Origin: Plantago ovata
Lineage: Eukaryota > Streptophyta > Magnoliopsida > Lamiales > Plantaginaceae
Direction: 5' to 3'
NCBI GenBank assembly: GCA_028274465.1
Contig: CM051455.1
Coordinates: forward strand, 107,506,942-107,570,941
Length of the DNA: 64,000 nt
Part shown: positions 10,908-21,158 of the stretch, one piece after another
Layout: each line of letters starts with the position of its first letter
Position numbering within the stretch: position 1 is the first letter of the stretch
Made by a program: the position numbers and the translations under genes
The notes under the pieces: model-generated
What the model was told of the DNA's origin: nothing
Database searches by the model: none
Seen by the model: the letters and a program-made list of their open reading frames with translations, nothing else

Positions 10908-12200
10908 TGATGATGCGCGGGATTGTCAGTTCCGGATCAAGCAAATAAATTTATTATTTAGCCAAAGGCAATTCACAACTACAACGAAAACCGTAGTGTA
11001 GCAGTAGAATGACCTCGAGTGTCGTTCTCTAAGGACTATAACTAGCTTTATCTAATTTAATTAAATGATATAAAACAACAGACGGTATATCAAAGGTTTT
11101 TCTAACAGATAATGGAGATTGGTGGTAGTATGATCCTTCAAAGCATAACGGGTTAATAATCATGCGTAAATTCCTCGGTTTTGCATGGAGATCTTTGATC
11201 AATAAACTGTCCTGTTGCAATTATCAAACACTACGAAGATATAGATACTGATAAGTCAAACACTATTGTCCAATTGTGTTCCGTAATTATTCAACACTAC
11301 GAAGATATAGATATGCATAGGTCGAAGACTATGGTTCAATTTTGCATAATAAGTAATCAACATACGAAGATTTAGATTCCGCTAGATCAAAGAAATAAAG
11401 CAATAACACGGAGTATAATGCGCGATATAGCCATTAGCATAATTATCAACCCTTCGCTAAGAATTCACATACTATCACCAACGATAAGTTTAGATACTCA
11501 TAGTTATCATGCAATCAACAAAAATCATAGAAGAAAACATATTGAGAGATATATAAAAATAAGTAGAAAAACTGTAAGATACACCGAAGAATCGTGATCT
11601 TACAAGCTCCAAACTGCTATGAAAAAGTATCTCCTAAGCTACGAACCCCCAGAACAGGCTCTGGGAAGTTCCTACCTAAAACTACAGAGAAAGGTGAGAC
11701 AATAGGTCTGGAAAAGTATGAATTTCGGAGAAAAACTGAGCAACTATATATAGGCCTCGAATTTGTGTGGGGCGAAGGGCCCCACACACCGGGCGACTCG
11801 CCTGGTGTGGGGCGATTCGCCCCACGTCTCGGGCAATTCGCCCGGGAGTAAAATTCCAGAATTTCCGCGTTTTCGACGCATTTTTGGATTTCTTCCCCTT
11901 TCCGGACTCGGTTTCTGACTTCTAGTGGCCTTCTAACCTCCAGATTCGACCCCTAGACACCAAATCCTATCCGGAAACCTTCAGATACTCCAAACAGGCT
12001 TCTGGAACACCAATTCCTTGTCAACTTCAATATAATTGCCCTGAAATCCTCGTTTTTCAACCAAAACCTGTAAAATAAAAACTAAAGGGAAACGTGACAC
12101 TATTCTAATAAAATGCACTAAAATATAGCTAAATTAACATAGAGGATAGCTAAAATAGGTGAAAAAGAGTCAAATGAAAGTGTAAAATACACATTCATCA
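10908..12200 (-). mobile_element. 3' LTR of Gy2
   Basis: Aligns with the Gy1, Gy4 and Gy6 LTRs. The outer end (minus 3') is degenerate (TGATGATGCGCGG at 10908 on the plus strand). The inner end TGATGAATG is at 12200. The TATA box is at 11744-11753, with GC palindromes at 11769-11846. Confidence 0.85.
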
Positions 12201-12231
12201 AACTCCCCAAACCGAACCTTTGCTTGTCCTC
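12201..12231 (-). promoter_or_regulatory. Gy2 polypurine tract
   Basis: Minus strand: GAGGACAAGCAAAGG followed by TTCGGTTTGGGGAG, immediately before the 3' LTR. This is the expected plus-strand primer site. Confidence 0.8.
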
Positions 12232-12806
12232 AAGGAACTAAGCTAGGCTCTAATGCAAAAATCAATGCAACACATAGAATGGAGACTCATGCCAAATAAA
12301 ATGAACTAATCTACTGAATCTATCAAAAAACATATGAACAAAAACCATATAAATCAAAACATGAATATAGGTTGAAGAATACCTCGATTGACTCATACAC
12401 ATCCACATAAGCACTTATGTCGAGACAAGATAGTCTCTCGTAACATTCTCTACCTGGACCTAGTCAGTGGCGACGTAATGAAGCATGTTAAGATACGAAT
12501 GGTTGTCCCGTGCCTATGAAACTGAGGACTTACTGCTGTTCACCATGTTAAGACTTTTCCTCAAAGAGGTCGAACCAGTACTGGCTCTCATCAAACGAAG
12601 GAGGGTTCCCTATAAAAGATAACACTCCCCTATTCTACCCGTCTCTCAAGCAAAGTCTTAAGCTATTCACCACTTCCTGAATGGCAGGACGAGGGTGGTC
12701 TAGAACAGATGACACTCAAACAAAAGACAAAAATAAAAAATTACAACACGATTATGAACATTACAAGAATTGGAAAATGAGACATAACACTTTGCTAAAC
12801 TGCTAT

Positions 12807-12937
12807 TTGGCTTTCTTTTTTGGACCCTTCTGCTTTTTTGGGGTCTTTTCTTTTTTTCTTTTTTTCATTCCAGTTTCTTTTTTTCTTCTTTTTTTTCCTC
12901 GAATTTTCTTTTTCTTCTTTTTTTCGAATTTTTTTTA
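12807..12937 (-). repeat. Low-complexity pyrimidine tract (purine-rich in the element's sense strand)
   Basis: A run of T with scattered C and G. In element sense it is an A/G-rich tract of about 130 bases. The same tract stands in Gy3 (26305-26390), Gy4 (28930-29065), Gy5 (32440-32590) and, shortened, Gy6 (50311-50360). ORFs here are low-complexity Phe-rich or Lys-rich and are not genes. Confidence 0.85.
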
Positions 12938-12990
12938 GCCAGCAGTAGCACCACAAAAAGAAAAACAAAATGACTCACACGACTTCCCCA

Positions 12991-13128
12991 AACCTATTCG
13001 AAAGAATAGGTTGGATTACAAAATTTACGGAAAAGGAAAAACAAACTCACAATACGAAAATGAAAAACGAAAAAACAAGTCTAATGATGGTGTAACCCCC
13101 TCCCCAAACCTATTCGGAAGAATAGGTT
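12991..13128 (-). promoter_or_regulatory. Pair of conserved hairpins in the Gy2 tail
   Basis: Two 22-base inverted repeats, 12991-13012 and 13107-13128. Each has arms AACCTATTC and GAATAGGTT around a four-base loop (GAAA and GGAA on the plus strand). In element sense each is followed by TTGGGGA. Similar pairs stand in the tails of Gy3, Gy4, Gy5 and Gy6. Confidence 0.8.
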
Positions 13129-13744
13129 ATATAAACAAAGGATCACACAACCTCACACTACCTCCTTCCTAGGCATTTAGCAATCTCAAAGCATGGTGAA
13201 GACTTGTTGCCTCTTAGGTACATAATTACTCGGGAAAACAACCATAAGACCCTAACATGCATCATCCTATTATAAAGGCCTTCGTGAACCGCAGTAGAGA
13301 AAACACCACTAAGTGATGTCGAGACTACCAAGCTTAACTAAGTGCAATACATAAATGTGACAAGCCAAGCGAGAAAAACCTCAAACAAATTAATAGAGAT
13401 GAAGCATACGATTAATGGCATAGTTAGTTGATCTACCCAAATAAAAAAGTTCAAAAAATTCGGCAATAAACTCCATATAAAACATGCAAGACTATCCTAG
13501 GATGAATGCAGTGAATGCAACCTAAAAAACTAAGAAAGCGGTAAACGTGCAAATGCAAATGCAAACGGAGAACAAGATACTAATCAACACAAAGCCAAAC
13601 AATACTTAACATCGCGGTTCACATCCCATCCCCCTTATGATTCTTAAGCTAGCCCCTAGCAAAAGAGAATGAGTAATTAGAAGTGATACTAGATGTTACT
13701 GAACGATTTGGCCTCGGTTGGTTGAGAGTGGACATGTGAAAGGA

Positions 13745-15082
13745 CTAATCATCGGGATGGTAATCCCCATAAAAGTCCCTCCACATGTCAGACATGAGCT
13801 CATTGGACTGCCGTAGAGCCTCCTGTTACTGTTGGATGAGCTGTTGCTGCTCCCACCTTTGTTGCCTATCCTCTCGGCGATGCTCCTCGAATGTCTCCCA
13901 GTCTCGGCTGCGCTGGACAATGTGCCCGTCGAGGTCCTGTCGCAGTCCTTGGATAGAAGTGGTCAAGGCTGCAGTACGAGCATCGGCTCTATCGAAACGG
14001 TCGTCGAGGTAGGTCCGAAATTCAGAGAAGTCAAACCCTATAGACCCCTGTGGTGCTCGAGGCGGTGCATGCGGTGCTCTATGGACAAATGGGATATCCG
14101 GGATAGGGGCTTGGCCATCATCAGCCTCCATAGCATCCCCATAATCGTTCTCATTATCGGAATCGCTCGGTTGGAAGGGTGCTTCCACATCAGCAGCGGC
14201 AGCCGTGGGGTTCTTCAACTGATACCTAGCCAGCTGCACCTCAATGGTCGAGGGTGAAAGGGCAGCGACCTCGCAATCTCCCTCGTCAATGTCATCGACC
14301 CCATGATATTTGCAGTAGGCAGTGATGAAGCTCGGAAAGATGAAGGGCTTCTTCTTCTTTTCCCAGTGGCGCTCATAATCTTCATACATGATGTGCCCGA
14401 TGTCGATCTGATGTCTGTCTATCAAGCAGTAGAGGAGCTCGGAGTAGTAGGGCTGAATCCATGAGTCATTCTTCCTAGCGATCAAGTTGAAAATGCAGAA
14501 TTTCATCATTACCTTAGCTTCAATGCTAAGGTCGCTCTGACGGATCCGTGCAGGTTCTCCCTCGATTTCTGGATATCTGTACTCCCTGTTGCAGATCACG
14601 CCCGTAATATGTCTTCCTATCCCCCTAGCGGCCCTCGATTACAGGTAGGCATGGTCGCTCCCTGTGAACTCCTGCTGCCCAAAATGGATGAATGAAGAAA
14701 TGTGCTATGGTGTCCATGGTATTATCAGGCCTCGAACTAGTACCCCATTCTTCTCCTCGAGATATGTGTATCCATTGTAGAACTCTTGGAGGAGGCTCAC
14801 GTCGTACCCCTTGAACCTATTGGAACTGTACCAAATCCAATTCCTTCTTGATGTCAACCGTGATAGCGTCCTATATCCCGCCATTCCAGCTGCAAACTCT
14901 GGAATATCAATCCTCCTGTCTGGAATGATCGATCTTCCCCCGTCGGCCAGCTCCGCTTCTAGCCTTTGTCGCACCTCTACCGCAGCTAAAGACATCTCGT
15001 ACATGTGGTGAGAAAGTTGGGAGCTTGATGCTACTCCCTTCCCCTTTCTGCTCGAGCCAGCTCTCCTCGATCTTGGTGCCAT
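13745..15082 (-). pseudogene. ORF2 of Gy2: putative plant transposon protein (Transposase_32-like), three in-frame stops
   Basis: One frame runs from the ATG at 15082 (MAPRSRRAGSSRKGKG, a basic start) to a TAG at 13747-13745, about 446 codons. It is broken by stops at 14707-14705, 14641-14639 and 13828-13826, all without frame change. Residues about 170-260 resemble the putative plant transposon domain often found as an extra ORF in Athila/Tat elements (block IDIGHIMYEDYERHW). An acidic, Pro/Ala-rich linker and an R/E/Q-rich helix likely to coil follow. An acceptor-like TTTGTAG/G stands at 15088, just before the start. Its role in the element is unknown. The family assignment is from pattern recognition. 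Confidence 0.7.
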
Positions 15083-15087
15083 GATTC

Positions 15088-16203
15088 CTACAAACAACAA
15101 TTAGTATCTTGTACGACGCAAAACAGACCCATGCATATGTAAATGTACGAGCGAACAAACGAGCAATATCTTCAACAATCCAACTCCTCAAAAACCCAAT
15201 GTCTAGTCTAGCTACTTCATCACGCAACATATCAATGTAACTACTACAATAACATATCACATTATGCTCTTGCTAAACAACAAATGCCTTGAATCACAAG
15301 GTTCAATCCATACCATAATAACAAAAATCTAACATAAATCCTCAACTTCATCAATCATGCATTCTACCATTACATCCATAATTATCATATCAACAAACAC
15401 ATGTTTAAGCATGGAATGAAAGTAAGAGATACATTTCCTAACATGATATATCATCTAATAGCAAAAATCTCAAATCAACAAACCAATCCTAATTGAACAT
15501 GCAATTGACAATGAATAACGATTCTAATCACATAAATCATCAACTCATACATCATACAAGCTTAATTGAAGCATAAATCAAAAAACCCCAAATTTGAAAA
15601 ATTAGGGTTCATGTGAGATTACTTCAAATCCGAAGATTGAATGAACTAGGAAGAGATTTGTTCGGATGAAAAGGAAGAGCACGTAACGGGCTTCGATTGA
15701 AGCTAAAGAACATACAATTTGATGGAAATATGAAGAAGTTATGAAGATTTGAAGGTATTTTGAAAATGGGGAAGTTTTTTGGAGTTGGATGAAGAATATG
15801 GAGGAAAATGGAAGAAAAGGGGGGCAATCCCCGATTTCTATTCTCTGCAAGTCGTGGGGCGAGTCTCCCCGCGCGGGGCGAATTGCCCCGCGCATCCGGA
15901 GCGCGCGCGCGCTCTGGATCGTAGGGCGATTCGCCCCCCACCTCCTGAGGTGGGGGGACGAACATTTTGAAATAAAATGCGGTTTTTAGTCCCCAAAAAC
16001 CATTTTTCTCAAAAAATCACTCGAAAAATCTCACTCAAACATAACATAAGCACATAGGACACAAAGACGAACAAATTCACATAAAGCAAATTGTTCAAGT
16101 ATGAATGCATGCAATAAAGCGGTAAAGAAAGCGATAAAAATCCCCAGGTTGCCTCCCGGATAGCGCCATTGTTTAAAGTCTTTGACTCGACTCCTATCTG
16201 CGC
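15088..16203 (-). other. Gy2 spacer: leader, intron-like segment, GC palindromes
   Basis: No protein-coding gene. On the minus strand the spacer begins after the protease stop with the GGGAGGCAACC block (16147-16160). Palindromes of type GGGCGA-N-TCGCCC and variants follow at 15856-15950, then a gene-like leader, a donor-like GAA/GTAATC at 15622 and an acceptor at 15088. The proposed intron is about 535 bases, close to that in Gy1. Confidence 0.6.
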
Positions 16204-16540
16204 CTAGCTCTTCTTTTTGCGGGTACTAGACTTTCCCTTCATGGATCTCTTCCTCATGCCACGAACCTGTGAATAAGAAAGAACATAGGCTGCAAGACCA
16301 CAGTAGTGAGTAGTGTAAGAAATATCAGGTGGATCAGATATGGCTTGCAACACATGTTGCTTGCCATCCACTTCAATAGTGCAAGTTCTTTGGTAGATGA
16401 CCATCACGGAGCGTAGCTTAGTCAAGAACGTTCGCCCCAAGAGAATGACATCCCCCGTCCCAGGTGCAGACGCCGGCATAACTACAAAATCGGTGTATAC
16501 AGAAGCTTCACCAATCTGGACCAACACATTTTTCACAACG
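16204..16540 (-). pseudogene. C-terminal part of Gy2 gypsy protease
   Basis: Retroviral-type aspartic protease end, with GDVILLGRTFL, then IYQRTCTIEVDGKQ and a basic tail ending at 16204. It matches Gy1 and Gy6. The N-terminal half with the DTG active site is missing; homology stops at about 16540. Confidence 0.85.
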
Positions 16541-17374
16541 TTGAAGGGTAATTCGTGCTTCTTCTTAAGTTCGCAGTGAGTCGCTATGATCAACTATTCT
16601 ATGTCTTATTCATGTAGCGTTCCTCCTGAAATGATAGGGAACCTTCTTGTAGCTTTCTCACACCTGAAATAGACTAGAGGGGGGGTTAGTGTCTCTTACC
16701 CGGTCTGTAAGGTATTAGACCGGATTGACGACTTTACGCGTAGGGAGCTGAAGACTTCCCTAGTGAGAGAAATATTGAGTGGTGGTTGAGAGGTATTAAT
16801 GCTTACTGTTGAGAAGTGAATGAAACCTTTATATACTTGTGGACTTTTATGGCCAGGTCGCGTAGGATCACGACACGTGTACGACTGAGATTGAGGCCGT
16901 CCTTGGCCCAAGCCCATTAGGGAGGTCCATGGGGCTTGGCCCAAGTATCTTGGCTAGGGTTGAGAGGGCACCCTAGACTTTCCGGGGCCCACAATGTAAT
17001 CCGGATGGCTGGTCCCACAGGGAGCGACCATGGCTGGTCGCCCAGGGTCCTCAAGCCTCCCTTGTACGTAGGTGGTCCGAGTAGTGTCCTATCTAGTTTC
17101 TCTCCAAGAGCGTTACCTTGACGTAAGGTCCTCCTCGAGCCATAGAGATGCTCCTCGAGCCCCTCCTCGATATCGAAGTCTGCTCTATCCTTGTGATGAG
17201 CTTATTTTGAGGTTTGGCCTCCTAGTGATGGTCGGACCTTATGTTGGTCGAACCACACCTTAATGACATACTTGGGTGTGGTCGCGCCCCTTGAGGGACG
17301 GCCTATGATGCTTTGTCGCGCTCTTAGACCGCTCCAGTTCGTACATGCGGACTGGACATATTTCAACACTAACA
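16541..17374 (-). mobile_element. LTR-like fragment of an unidentified retrotransposon
   Basis: No gene. On the minus strand a possible LTR starts TGTTAGTG at 17374, has a TATA-like TATATAAAGG near 16834-16843, and could end GAGACA at about 16690. An internal-like stretch to 16541 follows. No second LTR, coding region or clear primer site confirms it. It borders the broken end of Gy2, so it may mark the element or deletion that truncated Gy2. Confidence 0.35.
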
Positions 17375-18139
17375 AATATCTTATCTACTTTCATACTATA
17401 TACACTAGAGTGGCTTTCAACTCTCTAACCGTAAAGTCGATTATCCGGTTTGATCAATAGACAAACCGGAAAACTGTTACTAACCTCCCCTCAAGTTATT
17501 TTCAGGACGTTACTTGCAATGGAATGATGATAAAGTCAAGAGGATCGGCCTAGAACGTATTAGAAGGACTTAATAATTTACCCATCAACACATTTACTCT
17601 GTTTTCTCCTACCATAGTAAATATTAAGACACGAATACCTCAAAATACCCCAGTTCCGCCTTGGTAACTCAAGCACATAAAAAACTTTCAAGTTTCTTCA
17701 ATCAGCTCGTATAGGTAAACACATGATAAAAAATTGATCTAGCTAGTACCAATACAAAAATACAAAAAGGATTTATTATTACATAACATCTAGGAGAAAG
17801 AATGATAAAGGAGAAATTCAAGCAAGACCAAACCAAAATGTACAATATATATAATAAGTACTATAAAACACATACTATCTCCCCACCCCACTCTAATTTA
17901 TCCAAAAAAAAATTTTCAACTTTGAATTCCGAATACTCTTAAAATATAATAATAAAGCATTAGACAAAATCATATTATGAAAATATATAATCTAAAATTT
18001 TATATTATATGTTTATTTAATATTTTCTTATTATAATTTAAGAGTAATCGAGATTTAAAGTTGAAAGTTGTTGATCAGAAAAAGTCAAACTGAGTAATTT
18101 CTACTAGTACAGATAGAGTATTAATTAAGATAAATTAAA
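17375..18139. other. AT-rich intergenic DNA
   Basis: No ORF, repeat family or RNA gene recognised. A/T runs are typical of plant intergenic sequence downstream of a gene (the LEA_2 gene lies to the right on the minus strand). Confidence 0.7.
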
Positions 18140-18759
18140 TCAGCGACATAAATTATTGTTGACATGCTGTGTAGCCAAAACAATGTCCATGAAACAATTC
18201 ATATTAGCAGCTCTGTTCTTCATCACGAAAAGCAGTTCCGCTCTTCCTCTCATTCTAGCCTCGCACGTAACCGGTAATATCCCACCACTCACATCTCCAT
18301 CAAATTCGGAATTTGATCCGTTAGCAAAATTTAAATCCAATGAAACATGGAGTCTCTTCGTTGATCTCCATCCCACGTGCGAATTACCAACAAGGACCAT
18401 GCAATAGGTGTTCCCCTATACAAGAACTCAATCGTGGTATTTTGGTACTTATATCTCCCGAAATTGGTGTTCCTTATGCTCAACCTAGCGTTCATTCGTG
18501 TGGTTAAAGAAGTGTTGGATATCGTTCCAGTGTTGATGTTGTCAAAAGTGGCTGCACGGATGCGGAACCGAGGCGTTCGGACCTTCATCACAGTCGTGGC
18601 GAACACAGCAATCACGCCAAATTGGAATATGGTGAAGAGAACGATGTAGAGGATTATTTTGTTGCGTTTGAATTTTGCATTCTGGGCCAGGGGAGACTCG
18701 GTCTCGTGTTCGTTGGTGTCATTGGTTGCGTACGGCTCTTGTTGCTCCTTATCAGCCAT
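18140..18759 (-). pseudogene. LEA_2 (LEA14/NHL-type) membrane protein gene with one frameshift
   Basis: A host-type gene. Starting at the ATG at 18759 there is a hydrophilic N-terminus of about 35 residues, a membrane segment at about 35-58 (IILYIVLFTIFQFGVIAVF), then the LEA_2 beta-domain with RTPRFRIRAATFD, NARLSIRNTNFGRYKYQN and FLYRGTPI. At about 18400-18403 the frame must shift by one base. The other frame continues with MVLVGNSHVG, then ILPVTCEARMRG, and ends NCFMDIVLATQHVNNNLCR, matching the usual C-terminus with a conserved Cys pair. Total about 205 residues is normal for the family. These proteins sit in plasma or endomembranes and are linked to stress or defence. The shift could be a real mutation or an assembly error. 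Confidence 0.8.
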
Positions 18760-19419
18760 CCAATTTTGCTAAAAAGTTACACCTCTAGTTTAAATTCCTG
18801 ACTCCGCCCCGAAATATTTAAGTTTGATAAACTCTCTACCAGACTTCAAGTTTTCACTCAAAGTAGATAAAATCTAAATGTAATATTGGAGGATATGTAG
18901 TTTGGTACTACTGTATAGGACCATAATGCAAATCTGCCTAATGGTAAAAATAAGTTAGTCAATTAATGCTTTATGCATCATCAGCCATCAGGCAATAATA
19001 TAAAGTCCACTATGTCACAACTCACAAGTACTCTCCGCAGATATTTTTGATTAATGGAATGTTCCTTCAAATAATTTCAGAGATTGTGGTGAATTTCATT
19101 CATATCACTACGCTAGGACCTAGTTAAGCTATATCGAGTCTTTAATTTCTTACCTAATTTATTATTTTAATCTTTATTAATTCTACTAACATCATTTCAC
19201 ATGAAGTGTATATATCTAACAAGGGGGATTACTATCTATGACAGAGTTACAGAGTATTAAAGAGTTCCAAGACTCTTTCTTAACGGGGTGTTGGGTCTAA
19301 ACTAAACTTTGGTATTTTTGTTATTTCATTTTGGATTTTGGTGTTGGGTTTGAGTCTCAACTATCCCTTGTTAAATAATAAAATACCAAACGTCTTGCTA
19401 TAATAACCGACATAAAAAC
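18760..19419. other. Upstream region of the LEA_2 gene
   Basis: Noncoding AT-rich sequence of about 660 bases. It should hold the minus-strand promoter of the LEA_2 gene, but I see no clear element beyond A/T-rich stretches. Confidence 0.6.
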
Positions 19420-19863
19420 ACATCTATTCTCCGCTTTGGCCCACTTGTTTCTTTATTATTCATATTTCTTTTTTTTTTCTTTTTTTTGTTTTCAACTCAT
19501 TCTCGATTAATCCACCAATAATATATTCAATTCCACACAATTCCCAATATATTTCAACAACCTTTTAGAAATGCGTACCGATATCTCCATAGCGATTTTT
19601 TATTCTTATAGAGCAAACCATATATGTCCATGTGGAGTCAACATCTATTCTCCGCTTTGGCCCACTTGTTTCTTTATTCTTCATATTTCTTTTTTTTTTC
19701 TTTTTTTTTTGTTTTCAACTCATTCTCGATTAATCCACCAATAATATATTCAATTCCACACAATTCCCAATATATTTCAACAACCTTTTAGAAATGCGTA
19801 CCGATATCTCCAGAGCGATTTTTTATTCTTATAGAGCAAACCATATATGTCCATGTGGAGTCA
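19420..19863. repeat. Direct tandem duplication, 221 bp unit, two nearly identical copies
   Basis: Copy 1 at 19420-19640 and copy 2 at 19641-19863, both starting ACATCTATTCTCCGCTTTGG and ending TCCATGTGGAGTCA. Only a few differences are visible, chiefly in a T run, so it is recent. Confidence 0.9.
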
Positions 19864-19932
19864 ACACACATCCTTTTGCTAATTTACTCTGGAAGAATAA
19901 AAAATGGTGTGGAGATATCGGTACCCTTTACA
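19796..19932. repeat. Imperfect foldback next to the duplication
   Basis: Left arm around 19796-19845 (GTACCGATATCTCC, then TTTTTTATTCTTATAGAGC) is repeated in reverse complement at about 19873-19932 (GAATAAAAAAT, then GGAGATATCGGTAC). It may be the remains of a MITE or a hairpin. Confidence 0.6.
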
Positions 19933-20096
19933 AATAAAACAACATTCTCTGACATCTCTCTTACACCTATCATCATTATATCTATAAAATTCTACCCCAC
20001 TTCCTTAATAAACCCCCTAAAACAAGTCAAATATGAAAACAAAAATTCATTTAACAAAACCCTTATTTCAGTTACTATTCGGACTTTTGTTAAACA

Positions 20097-20370
20097 AATC
20101 ACGATGCACAATTTGCGTAATTCGAATCAAAACAGAAATTAATGCATAATATTGTGTTTGTACTAAGATTTCACAACTCAATCATCTTCTTGGCATTTTA
20201 GCAAATAGTTGGCAGTACAAACAAAACATTCATAAGAAACCAATTAACACAAAACCTAGATGCCTAATATTGTGTTTGAACTAAGATTTCACAACTCAAT
20301 CATCTCCTTTGCATTTTAGCACACCGTTGGAGTGCACAAATATAACATTCCTACGAAATCAATAAATACG
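20097..20370. repeat. Diverged tandem duplication, related to a copy at 25019-25080
   Basis: ATATTGTGTTTG(T/A)ACTAAGATTTCACAACTCAATCATC-type sequence occurs at about 20148 and again at about 20267, period near 120. The lead-in ATCACGATGCA with AAACAGAAATTAA (20099-20142) also occurs at 25025-25060 on the other side of the CACTA element. Confidence 0.65.
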
Positions 20371-20577
20371 ATCTAGGTGGAAAAACACATATGAACGATA
20401 GAAGAGGCAAGAAAATCATCTCTGTTAGTTTGACTTGTCAAAGAAGCAAACAACGAACCTGTTTGTCACTGCCTAAAATTCCAAATATCAATCTTTGTTT
20501 TGTTTGGCTCTAAAATAAAGAGGCCGAGTACACTGAATAAAAGAAAACAAATTACCTTGGAAATGCCAGATAATGTA

Positions 20578-20930
20578 CACTACAAGAAAACAACAATTTA
20601 GCGACGGATGCTGCATCCGTCGCTATACCGGAGCAATCCGTCGCTACAAACCATTAGCGACGGATGGCCCGTCGTAAATAGGACGTCGCGAAAAGTGTCG
20701 TTGCTAATAAGAAAAGCGACAGATGGAGTCATCTATCCTACGAATTAGCGCCGGATAAATTTATCCGTTGCCATTTTTGTCGTTGACCAAACTGGAGACG
20801 GATAACTTTATCCGTATCTGATATTAGCAACGGATGAATCGATCCGTCGCTAATCGCCTGCTACACGTGGCTGGAGCTGGTTAGAGTGGGTTCGGTGACG
20901 GATGAATCTATCCGTCACTAAATCACCTGG
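20578..20930. repeat. Left subterminal repeat cluster of the CACTA element
   Basis: Repeated GCGACGGAT and ATCCGTCGC units in both orientations, several forming palindromes (first at 20600-20624 with 11-base arms). The likely role is binding of the element's regulatory transposition protein. Confidence 0.85.
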
Positions 20931-21158
20931 AACATTTTTGTTTTTTTTTTAAATTTAATTTTTTGTAGTTGTTCAAAATAAAACTATTTATGACCAACAA
21001 ATATATACTAATTATTCAAGCATTCGAACGAAACTCATAAAAAAGTATTAATTGTCCTAAAATAAAAAGCTGCTCGAAATAAAAATAAATTGTACTAAAA
21101 GATGTTCGAATGAAAAATAAAGTGTGCTAATAAAAAAAAAAACACATCCACAAGGCTG

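Larger units (their letters stand above)
10908..16540 (-). mobile_element. Gypsy element Gy2, 3' two thirds, with ORF2, reverse
   Basis: On the minus strand: C-terminal protease (16540-16204), spacer with GC palindromes and an intron-like segment, ORF2 (15082-13745), tail with a hairpin pair and purine-rich tract, polypurine tract (12231-12201), and 3' LTR (12200-10908). The 5' side breaks at about 16540, where protease sequence changes abruptly to unrelated DNA. Like Gy1 and Gy6 it has no pol between protease and spacer. Confidence 0.85.

Noticed and set aside
14811..15011. Plus-strand ORFs opposite ORF2 (also 13785-14257)
   Set aside because: Shadows of the minus-strand ORF2, without recognisable domains.
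16696..17460. Small ORFs of 60-80 codons on both strands
   Set aside because: No domain, and they sit in LTR-like sequence; treated as chance ORFs.
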